Assembly (NCBI RefSeq): GCF_001591025.1
Contig: NZ_BCTZ01000018.1
Location: forward strand, 1 to 64,000
Origin: Sphingomonas soli NBRC 100801
GTDB lineage: Bacteria > Pseudomonadota > Alphaproteobacteria > Sphingomonadales > Sphingomonadaceae
Length of the DNA stretch: 64,000 bases
Reading direction: 5' to 3'
The notes beneath the pieces are model-generated. The model was not told where the DNA came from, searched no databases, and saw only the letters and a list, made by a program, of their open reading frames with translations. Of this stretch, positions 26,379-35,081 are shown piece by piece. Both the position numbers and the translations under genes were made by a program. The first letter of the stretch is position 1; each line of letters begins with the position of its first letter.

Positions 26379-27443
26379 ATGCGATTCGGACTGTTTTGCA
26401 ACCAGCAGCGTGCACGCCAGGACGTGGGCGCATCCTGGCGCGAGGATATCGACGAGATCGTGCTCGGCGATAGGCTGGGGTTCGAGCAGGCATGGATCAG
26501 CGAGCATACCGGATCGCCCTGGTTGCCCGATGCGCTGCCATCGCCCGACCACATGATCTGCGCCCTGGCGATGCTGACCAAGCAAATCCGGCTGGGACCG
26601 GCGATCCGCCGTCTGGCGCTATATCATCCGCTGCAGGTGGCGATCGAAGCCGCAGTCTGCGACCAGCTGACCGGTGGCCGGTACATGTTCGGCTTTGGCC
26701 GGGGCGGTCCGGTTTCGGGCTGGGGCCAGCGCGGCACCGCCTGGGAAGAAACGCACGACATGATGGTCGAGGGCATCGACCTGATCATGCGCTGCTTCGA
26801 CGAGGCGGATCCGTTCGATTTCGAAGGCCGTTTCTATCGCGGGCGTGACATCAGCGTCTATCCGAAGCCGGTGCAGCGGCCCGGACCGCCGATCGCGGTG
26901 GCGACGGGCAATCCGACGCTGCTGGCGCTGGCCGCCAAGCGCAAGTTCGACGTGATGACGTCGCAGTTCGCGACGCCGCAGGAAATCCGCAAGCTGGCCG
27001 ATGCCTTTGCCAGCGTTGGCCCCGATGGCGGCACGCGCGAGCAGGTCACCGCCGTACGCGGCGTCTATATCGGCGAGACCGATGCCAAGGCCGTGGCCGA
27101 GGTGAAGTCCGATTGGGAGACCCACCTCGCCTTCAACCGGAAGCACTTCCCGGTGAATTTCAAGAATTGGGTTGGCGAGGGCAGCATTGCCGATGCGCGT
27201 TTCGACAATCTCCACCGCGACGGGCTGATGTTCGTCGGTTCGGCGGAGACGGTGGAGGAGCGCATTCGCGAATTCCATCATGCATCGGGCGGCTTTGGCA
27301 CGCTGCTGCTGGTGACCGGTCGCGATTGGGGCAGTTTCGACCAGCGCGCGGCATCGATGCGGCGCTTTGCCGAGCAGGTCGCGCCAAAGCTGGCGGATAT
27401 CGGCGCCGTAGCCGATCCGGTACGCGAGGTTGCCCATGGCTGA
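26379..27443 (+). CDS. luciferase-like (LLM-class) flavin-dependent monooxygenase
   Basis: A 354-residue bacterial luciferase-fold monooxygenase that uses reduced flavin supplied by a separate reductase. Family features: MRFGLFCNQQ strand 1, ISEHTG with the conserved histidine, LGPAIRRLALYHPLQVAIEAAVCDQLTGGRYMFGFGRGG typical of LLM proteins, and the C-terminal LLVTGRDWGSFDQRAASMRRFAEQV. The start ATG 26379 follows AAGGGAG; an earlier ATG at 26352 would place coding sequence over the operator repeats. First gene of a plus-strand operon, overlapping the SDR gene by 8 bp. A flavin reductase gene lies at 39774. Confidence 0.88.
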   Translation: MRFGLFCNQQRARQDVGASWREDIDEIVLGDRLGFEQAWISEHTGSPWLPDALPSPDHMICALAMLTKQIRLGPAIRRLALYHPLQVAIEAAVCDQLTGGRYMFGFGRGGPVSGWGQRGTAWEETHDMMVEGIDLIMRCFDEADPFDFEGRFYRGRDISVYPKPVQRPGPPIAVATGNPTLLALAAKRKFDVMTSQFATPQEIRKLADAFASVGPDGGTREQVTAVRGVYIGETDAKAVAEVKSDWETHLAFNRKHFPVNFKNWVGEGSIADARFDNLHRDGLMFVGSAETVEERIREFHHASGGFGTLLLVTGRDWGSFDQRAASMRRFAEQVAPKLADIGAVADPVREVAHG

Positions 27444-28200
27444 TCTGGCCGGCCGCCGCGCAGTGATCACGGGTGCCGGCCGGGGGATTGGCCGTGCATC
27501 GGCATTGCTGCTCGCCGGGGCCGGCGCAGCGATATTCGTTGTCGACGAAGATGGCGCACTGGCGGACGAAACCGTGTCTGCCATCGAAGCGGCGGGCGGG
27601 CGGGCGATCGCATGCGTAGCGGATGTCGCGCAGCTCGATGCGCTCGAACGGCTGATCGAGGAGGCCGTGCAGGCCCTTGGCGGCATCGACATATTGGTCA
27701 ACGCAATGTCTCTGCCGGCGCGCGGCGGCACCGTGCTGGATCATGATGAGGCGGAATGGGAGGCGGTGCATGCCGTCAACCTGCGCGCGCCGAGGGTGCT
27801 GATCAAACTGGCGGCACAGCGGATGGTGGACCAGGGAACCGGCGGGCGGATCGTCAGCATTTCCTCAAGCTCCGGAAGCCGCGCGGCGGGGGTGAAGCTG
27901 GCTTATGGCGCGTCCAAAGCGGCGCTCAACGCGGTGACCCGCATCGCGGCGGCGCAGCTCGGCAAGCACGACATCAACGTCAATGCTGTTGCGCCGGGGA
28001 TCACGAAGACTCCGTTGCAGCGCTCGCTTCGCGACGAAAGCACGATGGCGCGCGATGTCGCGTCCGGGACGCTGGAGAATTTCTTCAACCGCGTGTCCGA
28101 GCCCGAGGATGTTGCCGCGACCGTGCTGTTCCTGTGCATGCCGGCGAGCCGGCAGATCACCGGGCAGGTGATCCACACCAGCGCTGGAGTGGTGGTGTGA
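27436..28200 (+). CDS. short-chain dehydrogenase/reductase
   Basis: A 254-residue classical SDR. NAD(P)-binding GAGRGIGRASA at the N-terminus, VADVAQLDALE, the LVNAMS position of the NNAG motif, catalytic Ser and YxxxK (SISSSSGSRAAGVKLAYGASK), and NAVAPGITKTPL after it. An acidic residue (VVDED) after the second strand favours NAD over NADP. It overlaps the monooxygenase stop and its own stop overlaps the next gene (GTGA), so it belongs to a tightly coupled operon. It probably oxidises an alcohol or reduces a ketone in the pathway. Confidence 0.9.
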   Translation: MADLAGRRAVITGAGRGIGRASALLLAGAGAAIFVVDEDGALADETVSAIEAAGGRAIACVADVAQLDALERLIEEAVQALGGIDILVNAMSLPARGGTVLDHDEAEWEAVHAVNLRAPRVLIKLAAQRMVDQGTGGRIVSISSSSGSRAAGVKLAYGASKAALNAVTRIAAAQLGKHDINVNAVAPGITKTPLQRSLRDESTMARDVASGTLENFFNRVSEPEDVAATVLFLCMPASRQITGQVIHTSAGVVV

Positions 28201-29024
28201 CCGCCAGCGCGCAGCTTGCGTCCTGTACGCTTGCCGACAGCGTTACCGCGCTGGCTGCCGATGCTGCGGGCACGATCCTCGTCACCGGATCGCATGGCGG
28301 TGTCGTCGCAGCGGCGATGGCGCTGCGAGCTGGTGTTGCGGGCGCGATCTTCAACGATGCGGGCATCGGGCTGCGCCGCGCAGGCGTGGCCGGGCTGGCG
28401 CTGTTCGAACAGGCCGGGCTGCCGGCGGCCGCGGTCGATCATCGCAGTTCGCGGATCGGCGAGGCCGAGAGCACGATGCGCGGGCGGATCAGCTGCTGCA
28501 ATTCGGTGGCGGAGGCTCTCGGCGTCCATTCGGGGATGGCATGCTCGGACGCGGCGTGCCTGATGGCGCGCGGGCAGGGCGGCGGCGCCCGCATCGAGAT
28601 TCCGGAGGAACGCCGCGAGATCCTAGACCCCGCTGCGCCCGCGCTGATCCTGCTCGATTCGGCATCGATGGTCGAGCCCGGTGATGCCGACGCGATCGTC
28701 GTCACCGGATCGCATGGCGGCATGGTCGGCGGCATGACGGGCTATGCGATCAAGGCGCCGGTGCGCGCCGCGATCTTCAACGACGCCGGGTTCGGCATGG
28801 GCAATGCCGGGATCGCACGGCTGGCGGCGCTCGACGTGCTCGGCATCGCCGCGGCGACGGTGGACGCCGGGAGCGCCGCGATCGGCGATGCCCGGTCAAC
28901 CTATCACGAGGGCTGCATTTCCGCGGTCAACCAAAACGCGGCGCAGTTGGGCGCCCTCACCGGCATGGATTGCGGGCAGTTCGTTGCCTGCATCCGCGAT
29001 GCCGCCAGGAGATCTGAGCGATGA
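28197..29024 (+). CDS. unrecognised protein with two internal repeats (TGSHGG / FNDAG)
   Basis: I do not recognise this family. The 275-residue soluble protein consists of two similar halves of about 90 residues (roughly 25-114 and 165-257). Each has TGSHGG (30-35, 170-175), IFNDAG (51-56, 193-198), a glycine-rich AGxA segment, then an AVD/TVD ... IGEA/IGDA ... ST element and a cysteine (ISCC in the first half, GCIS in the second). Such conserved polar motifs suggest an enzyme active site built from the duplication, not a structural repeat. The GTG start overlaps the SDR stop, and its stop overlaps the ThDP enzyme start, so it is an integral step of the operon. Confidence 0.8.
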   Translation: MTASAQLASCTLADSVTALAADAAGTILVTGSHGGVVAAAMALRAGVAGAIFNDAGIGLRRAGVAGLALFEQAGLPAAAVDHRSSRIGEAESTMRGRISCCNSVAEALGVHSGMACSDAACLMARGQGGGARIEIPEERREILDPAAPALILLDSASMVEPGDADAIVVTGSHGGMVGGMTGYAIKAPVRAAIFNDAGFGMGNAGIARLAALDVLGIAAATVDAGSAAIGDARSTYHEGCISAVNQNAAQLGALTGMDCGQFVACIRDAARRSER

Positions 29025-30721
29025 AGATGACGGGGGGCGAGGCTATCGCCCGGATGGTACAGGCGCACGGCACCGAGCTGGCCTTTGGCATGGGCGGGTT
29101 TCAGCTGCTGCCATATTATGACGGGGTCCGCCGGCTGGGCGTGCGCCATATCCTGATCAACGACGAGCGCACCGGGGCCTTTGCCGCCGACGCCGCTTCG
29201 CGCGTGACCGGGGCGCCGGCGGTGTGCGATGCGACGCTGGGGCCGGGCGCGACCAACCTGGCGACGGCGCTGGCGGAGAGCTTCAACGCAGGCGTGCCGA
29301 TGGTCGCGCTGACCGGCGACGCGCACCGCGATTATGCCCATCGCAACATGACGCAGGAGACGCGGCAGAACGAGATCCTGGCGCCGGTCGCCAAGGAATT
29401 GCTGCGCGTCGAGAAGGTCGAGCGGATACCGGAGATGATGCGCCGGGCCTATTCGGTGGCGACGAGCGGCCGGGGCGGGCCGGTGGTGGTCGACGTGCCG
29501 GAGGATGTGGCGCATGGCGAGGCGGAGTTCGCCGAGGCGGATTTCGAAGTCTCGGCGGGCTTCGGGCCGCGGCTGCGTTGTCGCCCGGATCGCCGCGACA
29601 TCGAGCGCGCGGCGGCGCTGCTGGCCCGCGCCAAGCGGCCGATGATCCTGGCGGGCGGTGGCATCCATCTGTCTGAGGCGACGGCGGCGCTTCGCCTGTT
29701 TGCAGAAGCGCGCGGCATCCCGGTGGCGCACACGCTTTCGGGCAAGGGCGCGATCGCGTGCACCGATCCGCTCTCGGTCGGGCTGTTCGGGCGCTACAGC
29801 CGCATCGCCAACGACCTGATGGAACAGGCCGATGTGCTGCTCGTCGTCGGCTGCAAGCTCGGCGAGATCGCGACCAAGCGCTACGCGCTGCCGCCCGCGA
29901 GTGCGAAGGTGATCCATCTCGATATCCTGCCGGAAGAGATTGAGCGCTGGCGCCGGGTGGACGTCGCATTGTGGGGCGATGCGCGCTCGGGCCTCGAGGA
30001 TCTGCTCGAGGCGCTGGGTCCGGCGGCCAAGGACGCCGAGTATCACCGCGAGATCGCCGAGCGCACCGCCAAATGGTATGCCGAGGCGCGCGAGCGGCTG
30101 GAGAGCGCCGACAGCCCGATCAACGTTGGCCGCGTCGTCGGCGAGCTCAACAAGGGACTGCCCGAAGACGCGATCGTCGTCGCCGATGGCGGCTTTGCCA
30201 GCCACTGGGTTGGCCTGCTTTACGATACCAAGCAGGACGGGCGCGGCTTCGTTGCCGGGCGCGGCATGGCCTCGATCGGATACGGCCTGCCGGGCGCGCT
30301 CGGCTGCAAGCTGGCGGCACCGGACCGGCCCGTCGTCGGTCTGACCGGCGACGGTGGCTTCAACATGGTTGCCGGTGATCTGGAAACGGCACGCCGCGCG
30401 GGCGCGGGCTTCGCGCTGATCGTGCTCAACAACGCTGCTTCCGGTTACATCAAGGCGCTCCAGCACGCCGTGTACGGCGAAGGCAATTACCAATCGAGCG
30501 ACCTGGGCGAGATCAACTATGCCGATGTTGCGCGCGCATATGGTTGCGAGGGCATCCGCATCGAGAACCCCGACGATCTCGCGGGTGCGGTGAAGCGCAT
30601 TTCCGAGCCGCGCGACGTGCCGCTGATCCTCGACCTCGTCGTTACGCGCGATCCTGCGCAGATGCTTCCCGGTGTCGATAACCGCACGCTGAAGGTCGAA
30701 GCCGGCGACCGCCCCGTTTGA
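29021..30721 (+). CDS. thiamine-diphosphate-dependent enzyme (acetolactate-synthase-like)
   Basis: A 566-residue ThDP enzyme with the three-domain order of acetolactate synthase and benzoylformate decarboxylase. The pyrimidine-binding domain contains the activating glutamate in INDERTGAFAADA, the central domain LLARAKRPMILAGGG, and the pyrophosphate domain GDGGF-x-NN (GDGGFNMVAGDLETARR then LNN). Real acetolactate synthase would have a regulatory subunit nearby, which is absent. Decarboxylation or carboligation of a 2-oxo acid made by the preceding dehydrogenases is more likely. It overlaps the duplicated-protein gene by 4 bp (ATGA). Confidence 0.9.
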   Translation: MKMTGGEAIARMVQAHGTELAFGMGGFQLLPYYDGVRRLGVRHILINDERTGAFAADAASRVTGAPAVCDATLGPGATNLATALAESFNAGVPMVALTGDAHRDYAHRNMTQETRQNEILAPVAKELLRVEKVERIPEMMRRAYSVATSGRGGPVVVDVPEDVAHGEAEFAEADFEVSAGFGPRLRCRPDRRDIERAAALLARAKRPMILAGGGIHLSEATAALRLFAEARGIPVAHTLSGKGAIACTDPLSVGLFGRYSRIANDLMEQADVLLVVGCKLGEIATKRYALPPASAKVIHLDILPEEIERWRRVDVALWGDARSGLEDLLEALGPAAKDAEYHREIAERTAKWYAEARERLESADSPINVGRVVGELNKGLPEDAIVVADGGFASHWVGLLYDTKQDGRGFVAGRGMASIGYGLPGALGCKLAAPDRPVVGLTGDGGFNMVAGDLETARRAGAGFALIVLNNAASGYIKALQHAVYGEGNYQSSDLGEINYADVARAYGCEGIRIENPDDLAGAVKRISEPRDVPLILDLVVTRDPAQMLPGVDNRTLKVEAGDRPV

Positions 30722-30743
30722 TCGAATCATCAGGAGACCTGTC

Positions 30744-31640
30744 ATGACCAAGCTTCCCGAAATCACAAAGACGTTTGCACCCTATGGTGCCGAAGTGCGC
30801 GGCGTGGATTTTTCCAAGCCCTCGCCCGAAGTGACGGCAACGCTGAAAACCATGCTCGCCCAGCATCATGTGCTGGTCAGCCGCGGCCATCCGACGCCCA
30901 ACGATGACGATATCTCGAACTTCTTTGAAGGCTTTGGCGAACTCAGCGAGCGCACCGCCGAAGTGCAGGCGCATTATCGCCGCCTGTCGAAGCTGGTGCC
31001 CGAATATCTTGAAAACGGCGCCAACAAGGTGGGCACCCGCTTCATGCTCTCCAATGTGGAAGAGGACGGCAAGAAGCTTGGCGGCCTGGGCAATCGCGAG
31101 CTCCAGTGGCACAACGATCAGGCCGATCTGCCCCGGCTGAAGACGATCTCCTGCCTGGAAGCGATCGACTTCGAAGCGGGTGCTGGCAACACCTTCTACT
31201 GCGACATGTACGCCGCGCTCGAAACGATGCCCGCGGACTTGCGCAAGCAGCTCGACGGCATTTTCGGCCTGCACGATTCGAAGCGCTACAAGTCGAACGA
31301 TGGCGCGACCCACGACGAAGCACCGAGCGCTGTGCATCCGGTCGCGCTTGCCCACCCCGAAACCGGTCGCAAGTGCCTGTACGTCAACGAATCGTTCACG
31401 TCGGGCATCAAGGGCATGAGCGCGGAGCAGAGCGCAAAGTTGCTCGAGAAGCTCTACGCGTTCGCCTACCGCCCCGAGTTCATCTACGAGCATCAGTGGG
31501 AGACCGGCGACATCGTGATCTGGGACAATGTGGGGCTGCAGCACATGCGCAATGCGCTCGATCCGACCAAGCGCCGGACGATGCGCGTGTTCCAGGGCGT
31601 TTCGGAAGCGCTGAGCATGCCGGGCGCGCTGGCAGCATGA
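30744..31640 (+). CDS. TauD/TfdA-family 2-oxoglutarate-dependent dioxygenase
   Basis: A 298-residue Fe(II)/2-oxoglutarate oxygenase. The iron facial triad is visible as His123-x-Asp125 (LQWHNDQAD) and His267 (GLQHMRN), with arginines at RRTMRVFQG for 2-oxoglutarate. The N-terminal GAEVRGVDFSKP is typical for TfdA/TauD enzymes, which hydroxylate next to sulfonate, ether or amine groups and thereby cleave them. AGGAGA precedes the start; it overlaps the next gene by 4 bp. Substrate unknown. Confidence 0.92.
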   Translation: MTKLPEITKTFAPYGAEVRGVDFSKPSPEVTATLKTMLAQHHVLVSRGHPTPNDDDISNFFEGFGELSERTAEVQAHYRRLSKLVPEYLENGANKVGTRFMLSNVEEDGKKLGGLGNRELQWHNDQADLPRLKTISCLEAIDFEAGAGNTFYCDMYAALETMPADLRKQLDGIFGLHDSKRYKSNDGATHDEAPSAVHPVALAHPETGRKCLYVNESFTSGIKGMSAEQSAKLLEKLYAFAYRPEFIYEHQWETGDIVIWDNVGLQHMRNALDPTKRRTMRVFQGVSEALSMPGALAA

Positions 31641-32563
31641 GCCGCCGCTTCCTCGCCGCCTGCATCCAGGCGCCAGTTCATGTGCCGGCGGGCTGGAGCA
31701 GCTTCGAGGGAGTCGTTCAGCGCAATGTCGCTGAAGTCGCACGCGCGGCGGCCGGAGCAATGGATCAGGCCGGCAAGGATTTGCGCCTGATCCTGTTTCC
31801 GACCCAGCCGTTCAGCGGCGGATCGTATAACGCGTGGAAGACCTGGGCCGAGCAGCCGCCGATGGAAAAGGTGGCGCTCGATCTGGAGAGTTCCACGCTC
31901 GATCCGCTGCGCATGCTGTGTCGACAGGCGCGCTGCTATATCGGCTTCAGCATCTTCGAGCGGACGCGCAAGATGCCGGGCCACTGTTTCCACACCGCGG
32001 TATTGCTGGGGCCGGAGGGCGTCGTGCTGCGCGTTCCCAAGACGCAGGGGACCAGCATCGCGGGGGCAACCGTCTTGCGCGACGCGCTGGACAAATATGT
32101 CGCAGCATTCGGCGAGAGTGCGATCCTGCCGGTAGCCGAAACCGAGATCGGCTGGATCGGCACCGCCGTCGAACGCGAGCTGCACGCCACCGAGATCGGC
32201 CGCCTGCTTACGGCCAAGGGCGCGGAAATCGTGCTGCAACCCACCGCCAATGTGGAGCCGGGCCCCGATGCGCTCGCCTGGCGGGCGGGCTTCGCTTACG
32301 CCAATTCGGTCTATCTGCTTTCCGCCAGCCCATCCCGCCGTCTGGCCGAGGACGGCACGCAGCAATGGACGCCGGGTTCGTCGAGCATTGTTGGCCCGGA
32401 CGGAAAGGTGCTGGGCAGCATCGGCGGGGCGATGGCCGAAGGCAGCGTGATCGCTCCTATCGATCTCGATCAGCTTCGCGAGGTCCGCGAGCGGCAGCGT
32501 AACAACACGGTGCTGGCGCCTTCGCTGCGCCCATTGATCTTGCGCCAAACCGGCCGCGAATGA
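31637..32563 (+). CDS. nitrilase-fold protein lacking catalytic Glu and Cys
   Basis: A 308-residue carbon-nitrogen hydrolase-superfamily protein: ACIQAP at the N-terminus, LILFP, VLLGPEGVVLRVPKTQG, GAEIVLQPTAN and a C-terminal SSIVGPDGKVLG. The triad is broken. The glutamate expected after FP is Thr56 (FPTQPFSGG), Lys135 (RVPKTQG) remains, and the cysteine motif region reads GWIGTAVEREL with no cysteine. It is therefore predicted to be inactive as an amidase or nitrilase and may act as a binding, scaffold or repurposed protein. Coupled to its neighbours by ATGA overlaps on both sides, so it has been retained in the operon rather than decayed. Confidence 0.82.
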   Translation: MSRRFLAACIQAPVHVPAGWSSFEGVVQRNVAEVARAAAGAMDQAGKDLRLILFPTQPFSGGSYNAWKTWAEQPPMEKVALDLESSTLDPLRMLCRQARCYIGFSIFERTRKMPGHCFHTAVLLGPEGVVLRVPKTQGTSIAGATVLRDALDKYVAAFGESAILPVAETEIGWIGTAVERELHATEIGRLLTAKGAEIVLQPTANVEPGPDALAWRAGFAYANSVYLLSASPSRRLAEDGTQQWTPGSSSIVGPDGKVLGSIGGAMAEGSVIAPIDLDQLREVRERQRNNTVLAPSLRPLILRQTGRE

Positions 32564-33309
32564 CCACTGCCAGCCTATGGATGGTGCAAGCCGGACAGGG
32601 GCCGACAGCGCTGTTCGTGCATGGCGGGCTGCTAGACCATCGCATCTTCGCGCCGCAGATGCGCGATCTCGCCGATGTGCGGCGCTGCGTTGCGCTGGAC
32701 CTGCCCGGCTTTGGACGCTCGCCGGCCAAGGGCGCTCTGGCGCCCGCCGCGCTTGCCGAGGCGGCGATCGAAGCGATGGCGGGGCTGAAGCCGCCCTGGG
32801 ATCTTGTCGGGCTGAGCCTGGGCGGAAGCGTCGTCGCCGAGATTGCCCGACAGGCGCCGGATCGGGTGCGATCGGTCTGCGCGATCGGCGTGGGCGGCGC
32901 AGGCGGAAGGTCCGCTGGCGCTATCGCCGCCGCGCGCGACCGCTTTGCGACGCAGGACCGCACCGAGTTCGCCGCGAGCTTTGCGGATCGCATGGTCAGC
33001 GAAGCCGCCGATCCCGGGATACGCGCGCTGATCGCAGAGATGGCGGCGGCCACTCCTGATGCGACCGTCCACGCGCTGTACGATCTGCTCGTCGACTTTC
33101 CCCCGTCGCTGCCGCGACTGGAGGCTCTGACATGTCCGGTGCTGTTGCTCGCCGGTAGCGAAGATGGCGGTGCCGCAACGGACGAGATGGTCGCCATCGC
33201 TGCGCGCCGGCAGCATATCGCGTTTTCCGTGATCGCGCAGGCTGGTCACGTCGCTACGCTGGAGAAGCCGGCGGCGATCGATGCCGCGTTGCGCGCCTTT
33301 TGGAGCTGA
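32560..33309 (+). CDS. alpha/beta-hydrolase
   Basis: A 249-residue alpha/beta-hydrolase with oxyanion HGG after LFVHGG, nucleophile elbow GLSLGG (Ser), acid in LLAGSEDGG and the catalytic histidine in QAGHVATLEKP, followed by a final helix. Similar enzymes open ring-cleavage products, esters or carbamates (RutD-like, MhpC-like); which applies here cannot be decided. The start overlaps the previous stop, and the cyclase-like gene follows after 12 bp. Confidence 0.9.
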   Translation: MTTASLWMVQAGQGPTALFVHGGLLDHRIFAPQMRDLADVRRCVALDLPGFGRSPAKGALAPAALAEAAIEAMAGLKPPWDLVGLSLGGSVVAEIARQAPDRVRSVCAIGVGGAGGRSAGAIAAARDRFATQDRTEFAASFADRMVSEAADPGIRALIAEMAAATPDATVHALYDLLVDFPPSLPRLEALTCPVLLLAGSEDGGAATDEMVAIAARRQHIAFSVIAQAGHVATLEKPAAIDAALRAFWS

Positions 33310-33321
33310 GAGGGTAGGGGC

Positions 33322-34227
33322 ATGAGCGATCCCGACGAAATGGCACGCTGGATCGAGGCGAACAGCAATTGGGGGCGGTGGGGCGCCGACGACGAGCTGG
33401 GCGCAGTCAATCTGATCACCCCCGAGCGCCAGCGCGCGGGGGCTGCGTGCGTTCGCCAGGGGCGCTCGATATCGCTGTCGCGCGATATCCGCACGGCACC
33501 GGCGGTCGACAATCCCCAGCCGGTCCAGCATTTCGTGCGCTGGTTCGACCGTAGCGACGGCAAGGGCGGCGGCGCGGGAGAGTTTATCGGCCTGCACGTT
33601 CATGGCCTGCAGATCACGCATATCGACGCGCTTTCGCATGCCTGGGGCGATCGCGGCTTCTGGGGCGGGCGCACGCGGGACGAGGTGCTTTCCCCGCTCG
33701 GCTTGAAATGGGGCGCGGTCCATCACTGGAAGCAGGGGCTGGTGACGCGCGGCGTGCTGATCGATGTGGCGGCCCATCGCGGCATGGCGCATATTGGGTT
33801 CGACCGGCCCGTTGAGGCGGACGAGCTGGAGGAGGCCGCGCGGATGCAGGGCGTGACGATCGAACCCGGTGATGCGCTGGTGATCCATAGCGGTCGCGAT
33901 GCGCTGGAGCGCGAGAAGCCCGACTGGAATATCGCCGCAGACCCCCATCCGGGGCTTGGCGCATCGACGCTGCGCTTCTTCCGCGAGCGCGATATTTCGT
34001 TGCTGCTATGGGATTTGATGGATTTCCAGCCCTATCCCTTGGGCTGGCCGCTCGTCCCGCATGCCGCCTTGTTCGAGCTGGGCATCCCGCTGGTTGATAA
34101 TTGCGCGCTGGGCGATCTGGCCTTGGCCTGTGCCGAGAGCGACCAGCGCGATTTTCAGCTGATCGTAGCGCCGCTGGCGTTGCGCGGCGGCACCGGATCG
34201 CCCGTCAATCCGCTGGCAATCCTGTGA
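33322..34227 (+). CDS. cyclase/kynurenine-formamidase-like metal hydrolase
   Basis: A 301-residue member of the Cyclase family (kynurenine formamidase fold). The metal-binding signature HGLQITHIDALSHAWG gives the HxxxTHxDxxxH pattern. The N-terminal NWGRWGADDELGAVNLITPE is shared by family members in catabolic clusters that hydrolyse cyclic or linear amides and esters; no cyclisation is implied. A GAGAGGGTAG site precedes the ATG. The IclR gene begins within its stop codon (GTGA). Confidence 0.9.
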   Translation: MSDPDEMARWIEANSNWGRWGADDELGAVNLITPERQRAGAACVRQGRSISLSRDIRTAPAVDNPQPVQHFVRWFDRSDGKGGGAGEFIGLHVHGLQITHIDALSHAWGDRGFWGGRTRDEVLSPLGLKWGAVHHWKQGLVTRGVLIDVAAHRGMAHIGFDRPVEADELEEAARMQGVTIEPGDALVIHSGRDALEREKPDWNIAADPHPGLGASTLRFFRERDISLLLWDLMDFQPYPLGWPLVPHAALFELGIPLVDNCALGDLALACAESDQRDFQLIVAPLALRGGTGSPVNPLAIL

Positions 34228-35081
34228 GCACCGGCGGCATTCAGAGCCTGCAACGGGCAATCGAGATACTCGACTTGCTCGCCGAGTCCGGCAGTCGCGG
34301 TGCGCGCCTGTCTGACCTGGCGGCGGCGACGGGGCTCGGAAAGTCGACCGTGCATCGCATGCTCGGCGAACTGATGCGCGGCGGCATGCTCGATCAGGAT
34401 CCCGCCACCAAATATTACCGGGTTGGATCCAAGCTGATCCGCCTGGGCGAGCGCGCTTCGCGCGGCCGGCAGCTGGGCGACCTCGCCCAGCCGGCGCTCC
34501 GCCGGATCGCCGAGCAGACGGGCGATACCGCCTATCTGAGCGTCCGGGTCGGCAATAAATTCGTGTGCATGGGTCGCGAAGTCGGCGGCTATCCGGTCAA
34601 GGTGTTGAGCCTTGAGGTGGGGGAGCAGCGACCGCTTGGTCTGGGCGCGGGATCGCTGGCGTTGCTGGCAATGCTCGATCCGCGCGAACGCGATGCGATC
34701 ATCGCCGCCAACGCCGCAGAGATGCCCGACAACCCGGCTTTGGCCGTGGACGAGATGAACCGCTGCGTCAGCGAGGCGCTCAAGCTGGGCTATGCGCGCA
34801 CCGAAGGGCGGGTGGTGACCGGAATCGCAGCGATCGCGGTGCCGGTATTCGATGCCTCCGGGACGGTTGCAGGTTCGCTGAGCCTGCAGGCGATCTCCTC
34901 GCGGCTCAGCAGCGCGCGGACGCCGGAGCTGGTCGCGTTGCTCGCCCGCGAAGCGCTGTCGCTCTCCAGGGAGATGGGCGCTCCGGCGGACAAGCAGTCC
35001 AAGCTGGTGGCGCTGGCCGCGCACGCGCCCCATCCGAGCAACATTGCCGGCAATGCCGCGCTGGTCGAAGGGTTCGCATGA
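34224..35081 (+). CDS. IclR-family transcriptional regulator, second copy in the region
   Basis: A 285-residue IclR protein: SLQRAIEILDLLAESGSRGARLSDLAAATGLGKSTVHRMLGELMRGGML is the winged helix, and residues about 80-250 are the effector domain (GYPVKVLSLEVGEQRPLGLGAGSLALLAML, then VTGIAAIAVPVFDASGTVAGSLSLQA). The GTG start overlaps the cyclase-like stop and gives the expected N-terminus. Unlike most regulators it is cotranscribed within the catabolic operon, implying feedback. It is a candidate for the operator repeats at 26324-26360. Confidence 0.9.
   Translation: MSTGGIQSLQRAIEILDLLAESGSRGARLSDLAAATGLGKSTVHRMLGELMRGGMLDQDPATKYYRVGSKLIRLGERASRGRQLGDLAQPALRRIAEQTGDTAYLSVRVGNKFVCMGREVGGYPVKVLSLEVGEQRPLGLGAGSLALLAMLDPRERDAIIAANAAEMPDNPALAVDEMNRCVSEALKLGYARTEGRVVTGIAAIAVPVFDASGTVAGSLSLQAISSRLSSARTPELVALLAREALSLSREMGAPADKQSKLVALAAHAPHPSNIAGNAALVEGFA

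Noticed and set aside
29021..30721. Acetolactate synthase (ilvB) or sulfoacetaldehyde acetyltransferase (xsc) as a firm name
   Set aside because: No regulatory subunit or ilvC is nearby and the N-terminal segment does not fit Xsc; only the general ThDP family is secure.
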